Source: VXNF01 sp964291305 (GTDB lineage: Bacteria; Actinomycetota; Acidimicrobiia; Acidimicrobiales; CATQHL01). Taken from it: a stretch of 64,000 nt of DNA. This document shows positions 50,156 to 57,884 of the stretch, piece after piece. A model generated the notes under the pieces. The model had not been told where the DNA came from. It saw nothing but the letters and a program-made list of their open reading frames with translations, and ran no database searches. A program made the position numbers and the translations under genes. The stretch covers positions 1,550,001 to 1,614,000 of the forward strand of contig OZ219783.1 of assembly GCA_964291305.2 (NCBI GenBank), given 5' to 3'. Each line of letters starts with the position of its first letter. Positions within the stretch are counted from its first letter, which is position 1.

Positions 50156-51567
50156 GCCTGAGACGCCGGCTGTTCGCCGCGATGGGGGCTCTGTTAGTGC
50201 TGATCCTCATCGGCGGTTTCATAGTCGTGCGAAGCCAGCGATCGTTCCTCATCGAGCAGGTAGACGAGCAACTAGCGGGGGCAATGCCCTACACGATTCC
50301 GTATCCGTTCCCGTTTCTGGACGACCCGTTTCTGGACGATCCGATTCAGCTGATCCCGGACCCGCCTTTAGTACCGGTCATGCCTGACACTCCGATCTCG
50401 ACACTCTTCGTCGGACTGGTCCAAGAGGGAAGGTTGACACCATTTCTGCAGGGTCAGTTGATCGACGACACCCCCGAGGTGCCTACGGAAATGTCGGAGT
50501 TGGCCAGGCTAGAGCGTGAGGCCATAACCGTCGACGGCGCTGAGGACCGCACGCGATTCCGCATCCGAGCCACGTGGGATCCAGAGATGTATGGCTTCTT
50601 GGTCGTGGCGCTCCCCTTAGACGAGGTAGAGAGTGCTACCCGCCAGCTTCAACTAGTGCTCCTCGTGGTCGGCGGGCTCGTGCTGGCGGTCGTCACGGCG
50701 GCAGTTTGGTGGGTGGAACGCCTGGGCATCAAGCCGATACGTAACGTCACGCGAGTTGCCGAAGCCATCTCTGCCGGCGATCGGAGTCAAAGAGTCCAGC
50801 GGACAGACAGCCAAACCGAGGCCGGAAAACTCGCCCACGCCTTCAACGTGATGCTGGACGACCGCGACACAATCGAACTACGCCGACGGCAGTTTGTTGC
50901 CGACGCCTCCCACGAACTGCGAACACCGCTCACCTCGATTCAGGGCTACCTAGACCTTTACTCTCACGGGCGATTCACCGACCCCGCACTAGTCGACGAC
51001 ATGATGCGCCGCATGGGCCGCGAGGCAAACCGAATGAAGAGCCTGGTCGAAGACCTACTCCTGCTCGCCAACCTGGATCAACAACGACCTTTGAGAGAAA
51101 GTCGTGTAGACCTCAATCGCCTCATCAGCGACACCGCTAACGACGCCCGCGCTGTTCAACCTCAGCGATCCATCCTGGTCGAGACGCCGGACCCGGTGGT
51201 GGAAACCACTGGCGACGAGTTCCGGCTGCAGCAGGTCGTAGCCGCGCTAGTGGACAACGCCTTGACCCATACCGACGTCAGCTGCGAGGTCCGCCTCGAG
51301 GCACGGACTACACCCACTGGCGCCAAAATCGTCATCGCTGACGATGGTCCCGGCCTGGACTCGGCCCGGGCTGACCGTGTCTTCGACCGGTTCTTCCGTT
51401 ACGACCAGTCTCGTTCGCGCGCTACTGGCGGTTCAGGGCTTGGACTGGCCATTGCCCGCTCCATCATTGAAGCTCATCACGGAACGATCCAGCTCCACAC
51501 CGCTCCGGGGTCTGGCTGTACCTTCACCATCTGCCTTCCTGCTAAGCCAGCAGGTGACACCGAATAG
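50152..51567 (+). CDS. Sensor histidine kinase
   Basis: The 471-residue membrane kinase has two membrane segments (about 8-27 and 163-185), an extracytoplasmic domain of about 135 residues, a HAMP domain, the phospho-acceptor His in ASHELRTPLTS near residue 254, and ATPase boxes DNALTHTD, DDGPGLD and GGSGLGLAIA. The extracytoplasmic part starts with a Pro/Asp-rich stretch holding an in-frame 15-bp duplication (PFLDD twice). The GTG overlaps the regulator stop (GTGA). The signal is unknown; phosphate or surface stress would fit the VTC and CotH context. Confidence 0.92.
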   Translation: MSLRRRLFAAMGALLVLILIGGFIVVRSQRSFLIEQVDEQLAGAMPYTIPYPFPFLDDPFLDDPIQLIPDPPLVPVMPDTPISTLFVGLVQEGRLTPFLQGQLIDDTPEVPTEMSELARLEREAITVDGAEDRTRFRIRATWDPEMYGFLVVALPLDEVESATRQLQLVLLVVGGLVLAVVTAAVWWVERLGIKPIRNVTRVAEAISAGDRSQRVQRTDSQTEAGKLAHAFNVMLDDRDTIELRRRQFVADASHELRTPLTSIQGYLDLYSHGRFTDPALVDDMMRRMGREANRMKSLVEDLLLLANLDQQRPLRESRVDLNRLISDTANDARAVQPQRSILVETPDPVVETTGDEFRLQQVVAALVDNALTHTDVSCEVRLEARTTPTGAKIVIADDGPGLDSARADRVFDRFFRYDQSRSRATGGSGLGLAIARSIIEAHHGTIQLHTAPGSGCTFTICLPAKPAGDTE

Positions 51568-51598
51568 ATCTAATAGCTCTATTAGTTAGCTCTAGTGG

Positions 51599-51687
51599 TG
51601 GTGTCGGAGGGGGGACTTGAACCCCCACGCCCTTAGCGGGCACATGGCCCTCAACCATGCGCGTCTACCAAATTCCGCCACTCCGAC
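51599..51687 (-). tRNA. tRNA-Leu (anticodon GAG)
   Basis: The minus strand folds as a class II tRNA. The acceptor stem is GTCGGAG/CTCCGAC, the D-arm contains GGCGGAATTTGGTAGACGC, and the anticodon stem CATGG/CCATG encloses loop TTGAGGG (anticodon GAG at 51650-51652). A long variable arm follows (TGCCCGCTAAGGGCG), then a T-loop with GTTCAAGTC. Discriminator A and an encoded CCA end the gene at 51599. It lies 21 bp downstream of secG on the same strand. Confidence 0.96.
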
Positions 51688-51708
51688 GGGGCACCGGCCG
51701 GGGCTGGC

Positions 51709-51939
51709 TCAGGTATCCATCATCAGGGCGAGCGCCAGCGTAACGAAACCGAAGATCAGCGCCGCCACAATGGTGATACGGTCCAGGTTCTTTTCGATGA
51801 CCGTCGAACCGGCCGCCGAAGCACCCAGCCCACCGCCGAACATGTCCGAGAGGCCGCCGCCGCGGCCGCTGTGCAACAGCACCAGCAGGACAACGGCAAC
51901 GGTCGTCACTACGTGCAGGACGATCGCCAAGATGAACAT
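51709..51939 (-). CDS. secG: Preprotein translocase subunit SecG
   Basis: The 76-residue protein has two hydrophobic segments (about 3-22 and 54-73) separated by the conserved Gly-rich loop HSGRGGGLSDMFGGGLG, which is diagnostic of SecG. It is part of the SecYEG channel in the cytoplasmic membrane. It follows tpiA on the same strand, the usual order in Actinobacteria, and is followed by tRNA-Leu. Confidence 0.93.
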   Translation of the reverse strand: MFILAIVLHVVTTVAVVLLVLLHSGRGGGLSDMFGGGLGASAAGSTVIEKNLDRITIVAALIFGFVTLALALMMDT

Positions 51940-51980
51940 CGCAGCAACGATACCAGCACCGGAGTGTCCTCCGGAGCCCT

Positions 51981-52012
51981 TCAGGAAGCGAGACGGTCAG
52001 GAAGCGAGACGG
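51981..52012. repeat. 16-bp tandem duplication covering the tpiA stop codon
   Basis: TCAGGAAGCGAGACGG (plus strand) occurs twice in direct succession at 51981-51996 and 51997-52012. The second copy is the last five codons plus stop of tpiA; the first repeats the same sequence, including a second TGA, just after the gene. Confidence 0.8.
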
Positions 52013-52779
52013 TACTGAATGATGCGAGCGAAGTCGTCGGAGTCGAGGCTGGCTCCACCCACTAGGGCACCATCGATATCGGGTTCGGCCATGAGCGCCG
52101 GAGCGTTGACCGGTTTGACCGAGCCGCCGTACTGAATTCGCACGCCCTCAGCGGCCTCGGCGCCGAACGACTTGGCCACCTGGCGACGGATCTCGGCACA
52201 GACCTCCTGAGCGTCGCCGGGGCTCGCTACCCGGCCTGTGCCGATGGCCCAGACTGGCTCGTAGGCCACAACCAGACCGGCTGCCTGCGCTCGGCTCAGG
52301 CCACCCATGCCGGCGGTGAGCTGCGCCAGCACCACCTCGGTGGTAGCGCCAGCCTCTCGTTCGCTGAGGGTTTCCCCCACCGCCAGGATCGGCGTCATAC
52401 CGTGGCGTAGCAAGGCGTGGACCTTGCGGTTCACCCCCTCGTCGGTCTCGCCGAAGAGCGCCCGCCGCTCGGAGTGTCCCACGATCACATAGCGCACCTG
52501 CAGCTTTGCCAGCATCGCCGGGGACACCTCGCCGGTGAACGCCCCGGAGTCCTCGTAGTGGCAGTGCTGAGCACCCAGCAAGATAGGGATATCGTCGATG
52601 TCCAGCACTGTCTGCACCGAGCGCAGGTCGGTGAACGGCGGGTGTACACAAACATCCACCGTGGCGTAGTCAGCATCGCTGAGCGCGTAGGACAACTTCT
52701 GCACCAGGCTGATGGCCTCGAAGTGGTTGAGGTGCATCTTCCAGTTGCCGCTGATGAGCGGCCGGCGGGTGCTGGTCAC
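51997..52779 (-). CDS. tpiA: Triosephosphate isomerase
   Basis: The 260-residue enzyme has all active-site elements: Lys in SGNWKMH (residue 14), His in VIGHSERR, Glu in AYEPVWAIGTG, and the phosphate-binding YGGSVKP and GALVGGASL. It interconverts dihydroxyacetone phosphate and glyceraldehyde-3-phosphate in the cytoplasm. The GTG start overlaps the pgk stop (GTGA). The end of the gene has been duplicated in tandem together with its stop codon. Confidence 0.96.
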   Translation of the reverse strand: MTSTRRPLISGNWKMHLNHFEAISLVQKLSYALSDADYATVDVCVHPPFTDLRSVQTVLDIDDIPILLGAQHCHYEDSGAFTGEVSPAMLAKLQVRYVIVGHSERRALFGETDEGVNRKVHALLRHGMTPILAVGETLSEREAGATTEVVLAQLTAGMGGLSRAQAAGLVVAYEPVWAIGTGRVASPGDAQEVCAEIRRQVAKSFGAEAAEGVRIQYGGSVKPVNAPALMAEPDIDGALVGGASLDSDDFARIIQYRLAS

Positions 52780-53969
52780 GATGGCTCCCCCTCAGCGGGT
52801 TGGCGGGTTCTACTAGCGATATCTACCTCCCGAGTGGTCAGCGACCAGCGCTCGGCCGACTGGCGCAGCGCCGCCAGGCCAGGCAGATCGCCGTGCTCTA
52901 ACAACTCCAGCGAGGCACCGCCACCGGTGGAGAGATGGTTCACCGAGCGGGCCAGACCCATAGAACTCAGCGCAGCGGCGCTGTCGCCGCCACCCACCAC
53001 GGTATGAGCACGGCTCTCGGCCAGTGCCTCGGCCACGGTGAAGGTTCCAGGCGCGAAGCGGGGATCCTCGAAAGCACCCAGCGGGCCGTTCCAGAAGACT
53101 GTCCCAGCGCCGACAATCATGTCGGCAAAAGCCGCCGCCGTGCCCGCGCCTATGTCAGCACCTAGCCAGCCGTCAGGCAGGTCGCGACCGAACTGCCGTA
53201 CGGTACCGCCCGCCGCCGGATCGCCGAGCCGGCCCCCCGGACCCAGACCCACAAGGTCCTCGGGCAGGTGTAGCGGAAAGCCTTCGCCTATGAGCTTTCG
53301 GCAGTCCTCGATGTGGTCGGGGTCGCACAGCGAGGAGCCAATGCGATGGCCCAAAGCAGCCAGGAACGTAAAGCACATCGCCCCACCGATAAGCACGGCG
53401 TCGGCCATAGCGCACACCGCCCGCACCACACCGAGCTTGTCGGCCACTTTGGCACCACCCAGCACCACTACAAACGGTCGCCGCGGTGTCCGCCGCAAGC
53501 TGAGTATCTCCGACACTTCAACCAACATCAGCCTCCCAGCGGCGCTAGGCAGCAGCTGGGGCGGACCCACGATTGAAGCGTGAGCGCGGTGACAGGCACC
53601 GAAAGCATCGTTCACGAAGACATCGTGACCGACGACCAGGCGAGACGCCAGCGCCATGTCCCCCGCCTGCTCCCCCGGGTCGAATCGGAGGTTCTCTAGC
53701 ATTTCGACACCCGGCGTTAACTCAGCAAGGCGCCGCCGAACCGGCGCCACGTCAAAGTCGGGGTTTGGTCGACCTTTGGGGCGGCCCAGATGGCTACATA
53801 CCGTCACTTGAGCGCCCGCTTCGCCCAATTGACAGATCGTGGGGACCACCTCCCGGATACGAATGTCGTCGGCCACCTCACCATCACGTAATGGCACGTT
53901 CAGGTCGGCCCTTAACAACACTCGGCGGCCCCTAAGGTCGCCCAAGTCAGCAATGGTCGGCAGTCTCAT
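52776..53969 (-). CDS. pgk: Phosphoglycerate kinase
   Basis: About 397 residues with VLLRADLNVPLRDGEV near the N-terminus, CSHLGRPKG, VFVNDAFGACHRAHASI, and the C-terminal nucleotide site VVGGGDSAAAL followed by STGGGASLELLE. It transfers phosphate from 1,3-bisphosphoglycerate to ADP. ATG 53969 is chosen over an in-frame start 99 bases upstream because it begins the conserved MRLPTIADL and has GAGG upstream. It lies between gap and tpiA in one glycolytic operon. Confidence 0.96.
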   Translation of the reverse strand: MRLPTIADLGDLRGRRVLLRADLNVPLRDGEVADDIRIREVVPTICQLGEAGAQVTVCSHLGRPKGRPNPDFDVAPVRRRLAELTPGVEMLENLRFDPGEQAGDMALASRLVVGHDVFVNDAFGACHRAHASIVGPPQLLPSAAGRLMLVEVSEILSLRRTPRRPFVVVLGGAKVADKLGVVRAVCAMADAVLIGGAMCFTFLAALGHRIGSSLCDPDHIEDCRKLIGEGFPLHLPEDLVGLGPGGRLGDPAAGGTVRQFGRDLPDGWLGADIGAGTAAAFADMIVGAGTVFWNGPLGAFEDPRFAPGTFTVAEALAESRAHTVVGGGDSAAALSSMGLARSVNHLSTGGGASLELLEHGDLPGLAALRQSAERWSLTTREVDIASRTRQPAEGEPS

Positions 53970-54016
53970 GTGAGCCTCGCTGTTGCAGCCGCGCCGGGCG
54001 GCGGCCGCGCAGGACG

Positions 54017-55018
54017 CTAAGCACCGAGGCGCTCGACTAGGTCCACTAGCCGGTTGGAATAGCCCCACTCGTTGTCATACCAGCCGCAGACCTTTACCAG
54101 TGTCCCGGCCGCCATGGTGAGCCCGGAGTCGAAGACGCACGAGGCCGGCGAGCCCACGATGTCGCTGGAGACCAGCGGCTCGTCGGAGTACTCCAGCACG
54201 CCGGCTAGTGGCCCGGAAGCAGCCGCCTGAGCGAAAGCAGCGTTGACTTCCTCGGCGCTGGTAGCACGCGCTAGCACGGCGGTGAAGTCGGTCAGCGAGC
54301 CATCGGCTACGGGGACTCGCACGGCGATGCCGTCTAGCCGGCCCCTCATGGCTTCCAATACCAGACCAGTGGCGCGGGCTGCCCCCGTGGAGGTAGGCAC
54401 GATATTGATGGCCGCCGCCCGGGCTCGGCGCAGATCACCGTGCGGTCCGTCCACCAGCATCTGATCCCCGGTGTAGGCGTGCACGGTGGTCATAAGCCCC
54501 TGCGTCAGCCCAAAGGCGTCGTCCAGCACTTTCACCATGGGCACAAAGCAGTTGGTGGTACAGGAGGCGTTGGACACTACTCGGTGTTCGGCCGGGTTGT
54601 AGCTGTCGTCGTTCACTCCGACGACGAATGTGGCGTCAACCCCGCGTGCGGGCGCAGAGATCACCACCCGCTCTGCCCCGGCAGCCAAGTGGGCCGCTGC
54701 CGCGTCGCGACTGGTAAAGAACCCAGTCGACTCCACCACCACCTGAACGCCTAGATCCCCCCAGGGCAGGCTGGCTGGATCTTGCTCTGCCAGCACGGGC
54801 AGCACCTGGCCGCCGATGGCGATGCCGCCGTCAGTGACGGCTATCTCCCAGGGCGCTGAGCCTAAAACCGAGTCACGCTTCAGCAGGTGAGCCATCGTGT
54901 CCCGCGAACCCAAGTCGTTGACTGCCACAATCTCGCAGTTGGCGTCCCGAGTTCGCGCCGCCCGATAGAAGTTGCGTCCGATGCGGCCAAAGCCGTTGAT
55001 TCCTACACGCAGCGTCAT
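54017..55018 (-). CDS. gap: Glyceraldehyde-3-phosphate dehydrogenase
   Basis: The 333-residue enzyme has the NAD-binding N-terminus GINGFGRIGRNFYRA, the catalytic cysteine in SNASCTTNCFVPM, and the C-terminal WYDNEWGYSNRLVDL. It oxidises glyceraldehyde-3-phosphate in glycolysis. An AGGAGGAAG site lies just ahead of the ATG. It is directly downstream of rapZ; yvcK and whiA, usually found between rapZ and gap in Actinobacteria, are missing here. Confidence 0.96.
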   Translation of the reverse strand: MTLRVGINGFGRIGRNFYRAARTRDANCEIVAVNDLGSRDTMAHLLKRDSVLGSAPWEIAVTDGGIAIGGQVLPVLAEQDPASLPWGDLGVQVVVESTGFFTSRDAAAAHLAAGAERVVISAPARGVDATFVVGVNDDSYNPAEHRVVSNASCTTNCFVPMVKVLDDAFGLTQGLMTTVHAYTGDQMLVDGPHGDLRRARAAAINIVPTSTGAARATGLVLEAMRGRLDGIAVRVPVADGSLTDFTAVLARATSAEEVNAAFAQAAASGPLAGVLEYSDEPLVSSDIVGSPASCVFDSGLTMAAGTLVKVCGWYDNEWGYSNRLVDLVERLGA

Positions 55019-55069
55019 AACTTCCTCCTGTGTATTGATCGCGGCAGCCAGCTCAAAGTCCCAGCCGTC

Positions 55070-55921
55070 TCAGCGTTGCAGATCCCGGTGCTGCACCTGC
55101 GGATCGAAACCCAGCCTTCGCAGGGTGTTAGCAGTGTGCTCGGCTAAGCAAACCGAGCGATGCCGGCCTCCGGTACAGCCGAGGGCCAGGGTTAGGTAGG
55201 TCTTGCCCTCCGCCTGGAAAGCTGGCAGCAGCAGTTTGCAGAGATCATCTAGGTGCCGGGCGAAGCGCTCCCCCAGCGAACTGCCGAGGACGAAATGGCG
55301 CACTCGGCTGTCGGTGCCGTCGAGTGGCCTCAGCTCGGGCTCCCAATGCGGGTTCGGCAGGAAGCGGCAGTCAAACACCATGTCCACATCAGTCGGCAGG
55401 CCGTGGCGGAAGCTGAACGACAACACCCGGGTGGTCAGCCGCTGGCTGCCAGAGTCGTCGATCAGCCGCACGATGCGGTCTCGCAGTTCGTGCACGTTGG
55501 TGTCGGAGGTATCGATGACCACGTCGGCTTCGGCACGCAGCCCGCAGAGCAACTCCCGTTCAGCCTCGACGGCCTCCTCCACCGATCCCCGCAGCGCGAA
55601 GGGGTGACGTCGACGGGTGCCTTCATAGCGCTGCACTAACACCTGGGTGCGGGCCTCCAGGAACCACAGCCTTACAGCGCGATAGTGCGGCGCCCCCTCG
55701 GCGGCGGTTCGCAGATCTGCCACCGCTGGCCCGATCTCCTCGGAGTAGCGCTCGGTGCCCATCGTGAGGCAGAGCCGGCCGATGCTGGGGCCTGCCAACT
55801 CCAGCACCTTGGGGATCAGCGACGGCGGCAGGTTGTCGATAACAAAGAAACCCTGATCCTCCAGGCAGTTTGCCGCTTCCGATCGCCCTGACCCAGACAG
55901 TCCGGTGATGACGACCAGCAC
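55070..55921 (-). CDS. rapZ: RapZ/YvcJ-family nucleotide-binding protein
   Basis: The 283-residue protein has Walker A ITGLSGSGRSEAA near residue 5, DNLPPSLIPKV, VIDTSDTNVHEL and the C-terminal ALGCTGGRHRSV, which together define RapZ/YvcJ. The family binds nucleotides and, in enterobacteria, controls a small-RNA circuit; in Gram-positives its role is less clear. Start is GTG. It lies 39 bp downstream of uvrC, a conserved pairing. Confidence 0.93.
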   Translation of the reverse strand: MLVVITGLSGSGRSEAANCLEDQGFFVIDNLPPSLIPKVLELAGPSIGRLCLTMGTERYSEEIGPAVADLRTAAEGAPHYRAVRLWFLEARTQVLVQRYEGTRRRHPFALRGSVEEAVEAERELLCGLRAEADVVIDTSDTNVHELRDRIVRLIDDSGSQRLTTRVLSFSFRHGLPTDVDMVFDCRFLPNPHWEPELRPLDGTDSRVRHFVLGSSLGERFARHLDDLCKLLLPAFQAEGKTYLTLALGCTGGRHRSVCLAEHTANTLRRLGFDPQVQHRDLQR

Positions 55922-55960
55922 ACCCGCGAGCTTACCGAGCAGCCCCTAGCCCCAAGCCGC

Positions 55961-57811
55961 TCAGGAGTGAAACTTGGCATGGACCGCCTCGGCTACTCGC
56001 TCGGGCAGCCAGCTGAGCGCTTGTAGGTCTTCCAGGGAGCTGTGCTGCACGGCACGCACGCCGCCCAGTTCGGCCACTAGCCGTTTACGCCTGACCGGCC
56101 CCAAGCCAACAATGCCGTCCAGGGCTGAGGCCGTCATACGCTTGCCGCGCAACTGACGGTGATAGGCCAGGGCAAAGCGGTGGCTCTCGTCGCGGATGCG
56201 CTGCAGCAGGTAGAGAGCTTCGGACTGGCGCGGGATGCGTACCGCCTCGGGCTGGTCGGGCAGGAACACTTCCTCAAACTGCTTGGCCAGCGCCGCGGCC
56301 GGTATCTCCCCCGCTAGCCCCAGGCGCCCCAGTACCCGCTTAGCCACCTCCAGCTGGCCCAAGCCGCCGTCCACCAGCAGCAGTTGCGGCGGGTAGGCGA
56401 ACCGACCTCGTTCGAGGGCTGGCAAGTCCCGGCTGTCCAAATAGTTCCGTAAGCGCCGCTCCAGTACCTCCTCCATAGCTGCTAGGTCGTTGTTTTCAGC
56501 CACTTTGCGCAGACGGAAGCGGCGGTACTCGGACTTACGGGGCAAAGCATCCTCCATGACCACCATGGAGCCCACATAGTCTTGACCGCCGAGGTGGCTC
56601 ATGTCGTAGCACTCGATGCGCAGCGGGGCAGCAGGCAAGCCCAGGTGCTGCTGCAACTCGTTTAGTGCACGCGCCCGACTGTTGTGGTCGCTGGCCCGCT
56701 TCAGCCGGTGGCGCTGCAGCGAGTCGGCGGCGTTACGCCGAGCGGTTTCGGCCAGGCGGCGTTTGGCGCCCCGTAGTGGCACCCTGATCTGCACCTTTGA
56801 GCCCCGCAGTCCGCCGAGCCAAGCGGCGTACATTTCCACTTCGGCAGGCAACTCTGGCACCAGCGTTGCCTTGGGGTAGCCAAGCGGGTTCTCGTCGAAG
56901 TAGATCCGCTCTAGTACCCGGCCCATCAGTTCAGGCCCAGAAAGATCTTCAGCCCGGTCCACGATGAAGCCGCGCTGGCCCATAACCCGGCCCTTGCGCA
57001 CGAAGAACACTGACACAGCAGCTTCCAACTCGTCGGAGACCATGCCGAACACGTCGGCGTCCTCGGCCCGGGAGCCCACCATCTCCTGACGCTCGCTGGC
57101 CTTGCGCACGCTCACTAGGCGGTCGCGCAAGCGGGCAGCTCGCTCGAAGTCCAAGGCCTCAGCAGCGGCGCTCATGTCGGACTCCAGGCGACGGGTGATC
57201 TCGTCGGTGTCGCCACCTAGAAAGTCCAACAGTTCGGAGACCAGCGCGTCGTAGCGCTCTCGCTCCACCTGGCCCACGCAGGGGCCGGCGCAGCGCTCGA
57301 TGTCGTACAGCAGGCAAGGCCGGCCCAGGCGCTGGTGGTCGGCGAACTTACTGTCGCTGCAGGTGCGAATGGGGAAAGTGCGCAGCAGCAGATCCAGTGT
57401 CTCGCGGATGGCGTAGGCGTGGCCATAGGGGCCGAAGTAGCGATTCCCTATTCGCTTGCGGCCGCGCACCACCATGGCCCGGGGCCACTCGTCGACCAGC
57501 GTCACGCAGAGGAACGGATAGCTCTTGTCGTCTCGGTAGCGCACGTTGAAGCGGGGCTGGTGGCGCTGGATGAGGCTGTACTCCAGCATCAGCGCCTCGA
57601 CTTCGTTGGCCACAGAGATCCACTCCACGCCAGCCGCGGCGTTCATAAGCTGAACGGTGCGGGGGGCCAGATGCGCCGGGGCCTGAAAGTAGCTACCAAC
57701 CCGGCTGCGCAACGACTTGGCCTTGCCGACGTAGATGATCCGCCCTTCGGCGTCGAGGAACTGGTACGACCCGGGGGCGTCGGGAATGGTCTCGGCAGGC
57801 GGTCGCTCCAT
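55961..57811 (-). CDS. uvrC: Excinuclease ABC subunit C
   Basis: The 616-residue nuclease has the N-terminal GIY-YIG domain (GSYQFLDAEGRIIYVGKAKS, residues 14-33), a UVR domain for UvrB contact (about 205-240), the RNase H-like 5'-nuclease domain (IECYDMSHLGGQDYVGSMV; LLLVDGGLGQLEVA) and C-terminal helix-hairpin-helix motifs (VGLGPVRRKRLV). It makes both incisions in nucleotide excision repair. ATG has GAGGT upstream. It is followed by rapZ. Confidence 0.96.
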   Translation of the reverse strand: MERPPAETIPDAPGSYQFLDAEGRIIYVGKAKSLRSRVGSYFQAPAHLAPRTVQLMNAAAGVEWISVANEVEALMLEYSLIQRHQPRFNVRYRDDKSYPFLCVTLVDEWPRAMVVRGRKRIGNRYFGPYGHAYAIRETLDLLLRTFPIRTCSDSKFADHQRLGRPCLLYDIERCAGPCVGQVERERYDALVSELLDFLGGDTDEITRRLESDMSAAAEALDFERAARLRDRLVSVRKASERQEMVGSRAEDADVFGMVSDELEAAVSVFFVRKGRVMGQRGFIVDRAEDLSGPELMGRVLERIYFDENPLGYPKATLVPELPAEVEMYAAWLGGLRGSKVQIRVPLRGAKRRLAETARRNAADSLQRHRLKRASDHNSRARALNELQQHLGLPAAPLRIECYDMSHLGGQDYVGSMVVMEDALPRKSEYRRFRLRKVAENNDLAAMEEVLERRLRNYLDSRDLPALERGRFAYPPQLLLVDGGLGQLEVAKRVLGRLGLAGEIPAAALAKQFEEVFLPDQPEAVRIPRQSEALYLLQRIRDESHRFALAYHRQLRGKRMTASALDGIVGLGPVRRKRLVAELGGVRAVQHSSLEDLQALSWLPERVAEAVHAKFHS

Positions 57812-57884
57812 TACTACCTCATGGTACGAGCGTCGGGAATGCCGGCCCCGATCCCCGGCTGCGCGCTTTCGGTCGCAGCGACCC

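Noticed and set aside
51570..51585. Terminator after the histidine kinase (CTAATAG-CT-CTATTAG)
   Set aside because: The stem is AT-rich, the loop has only two bases and no T-run follows, so terminator function is not supported.
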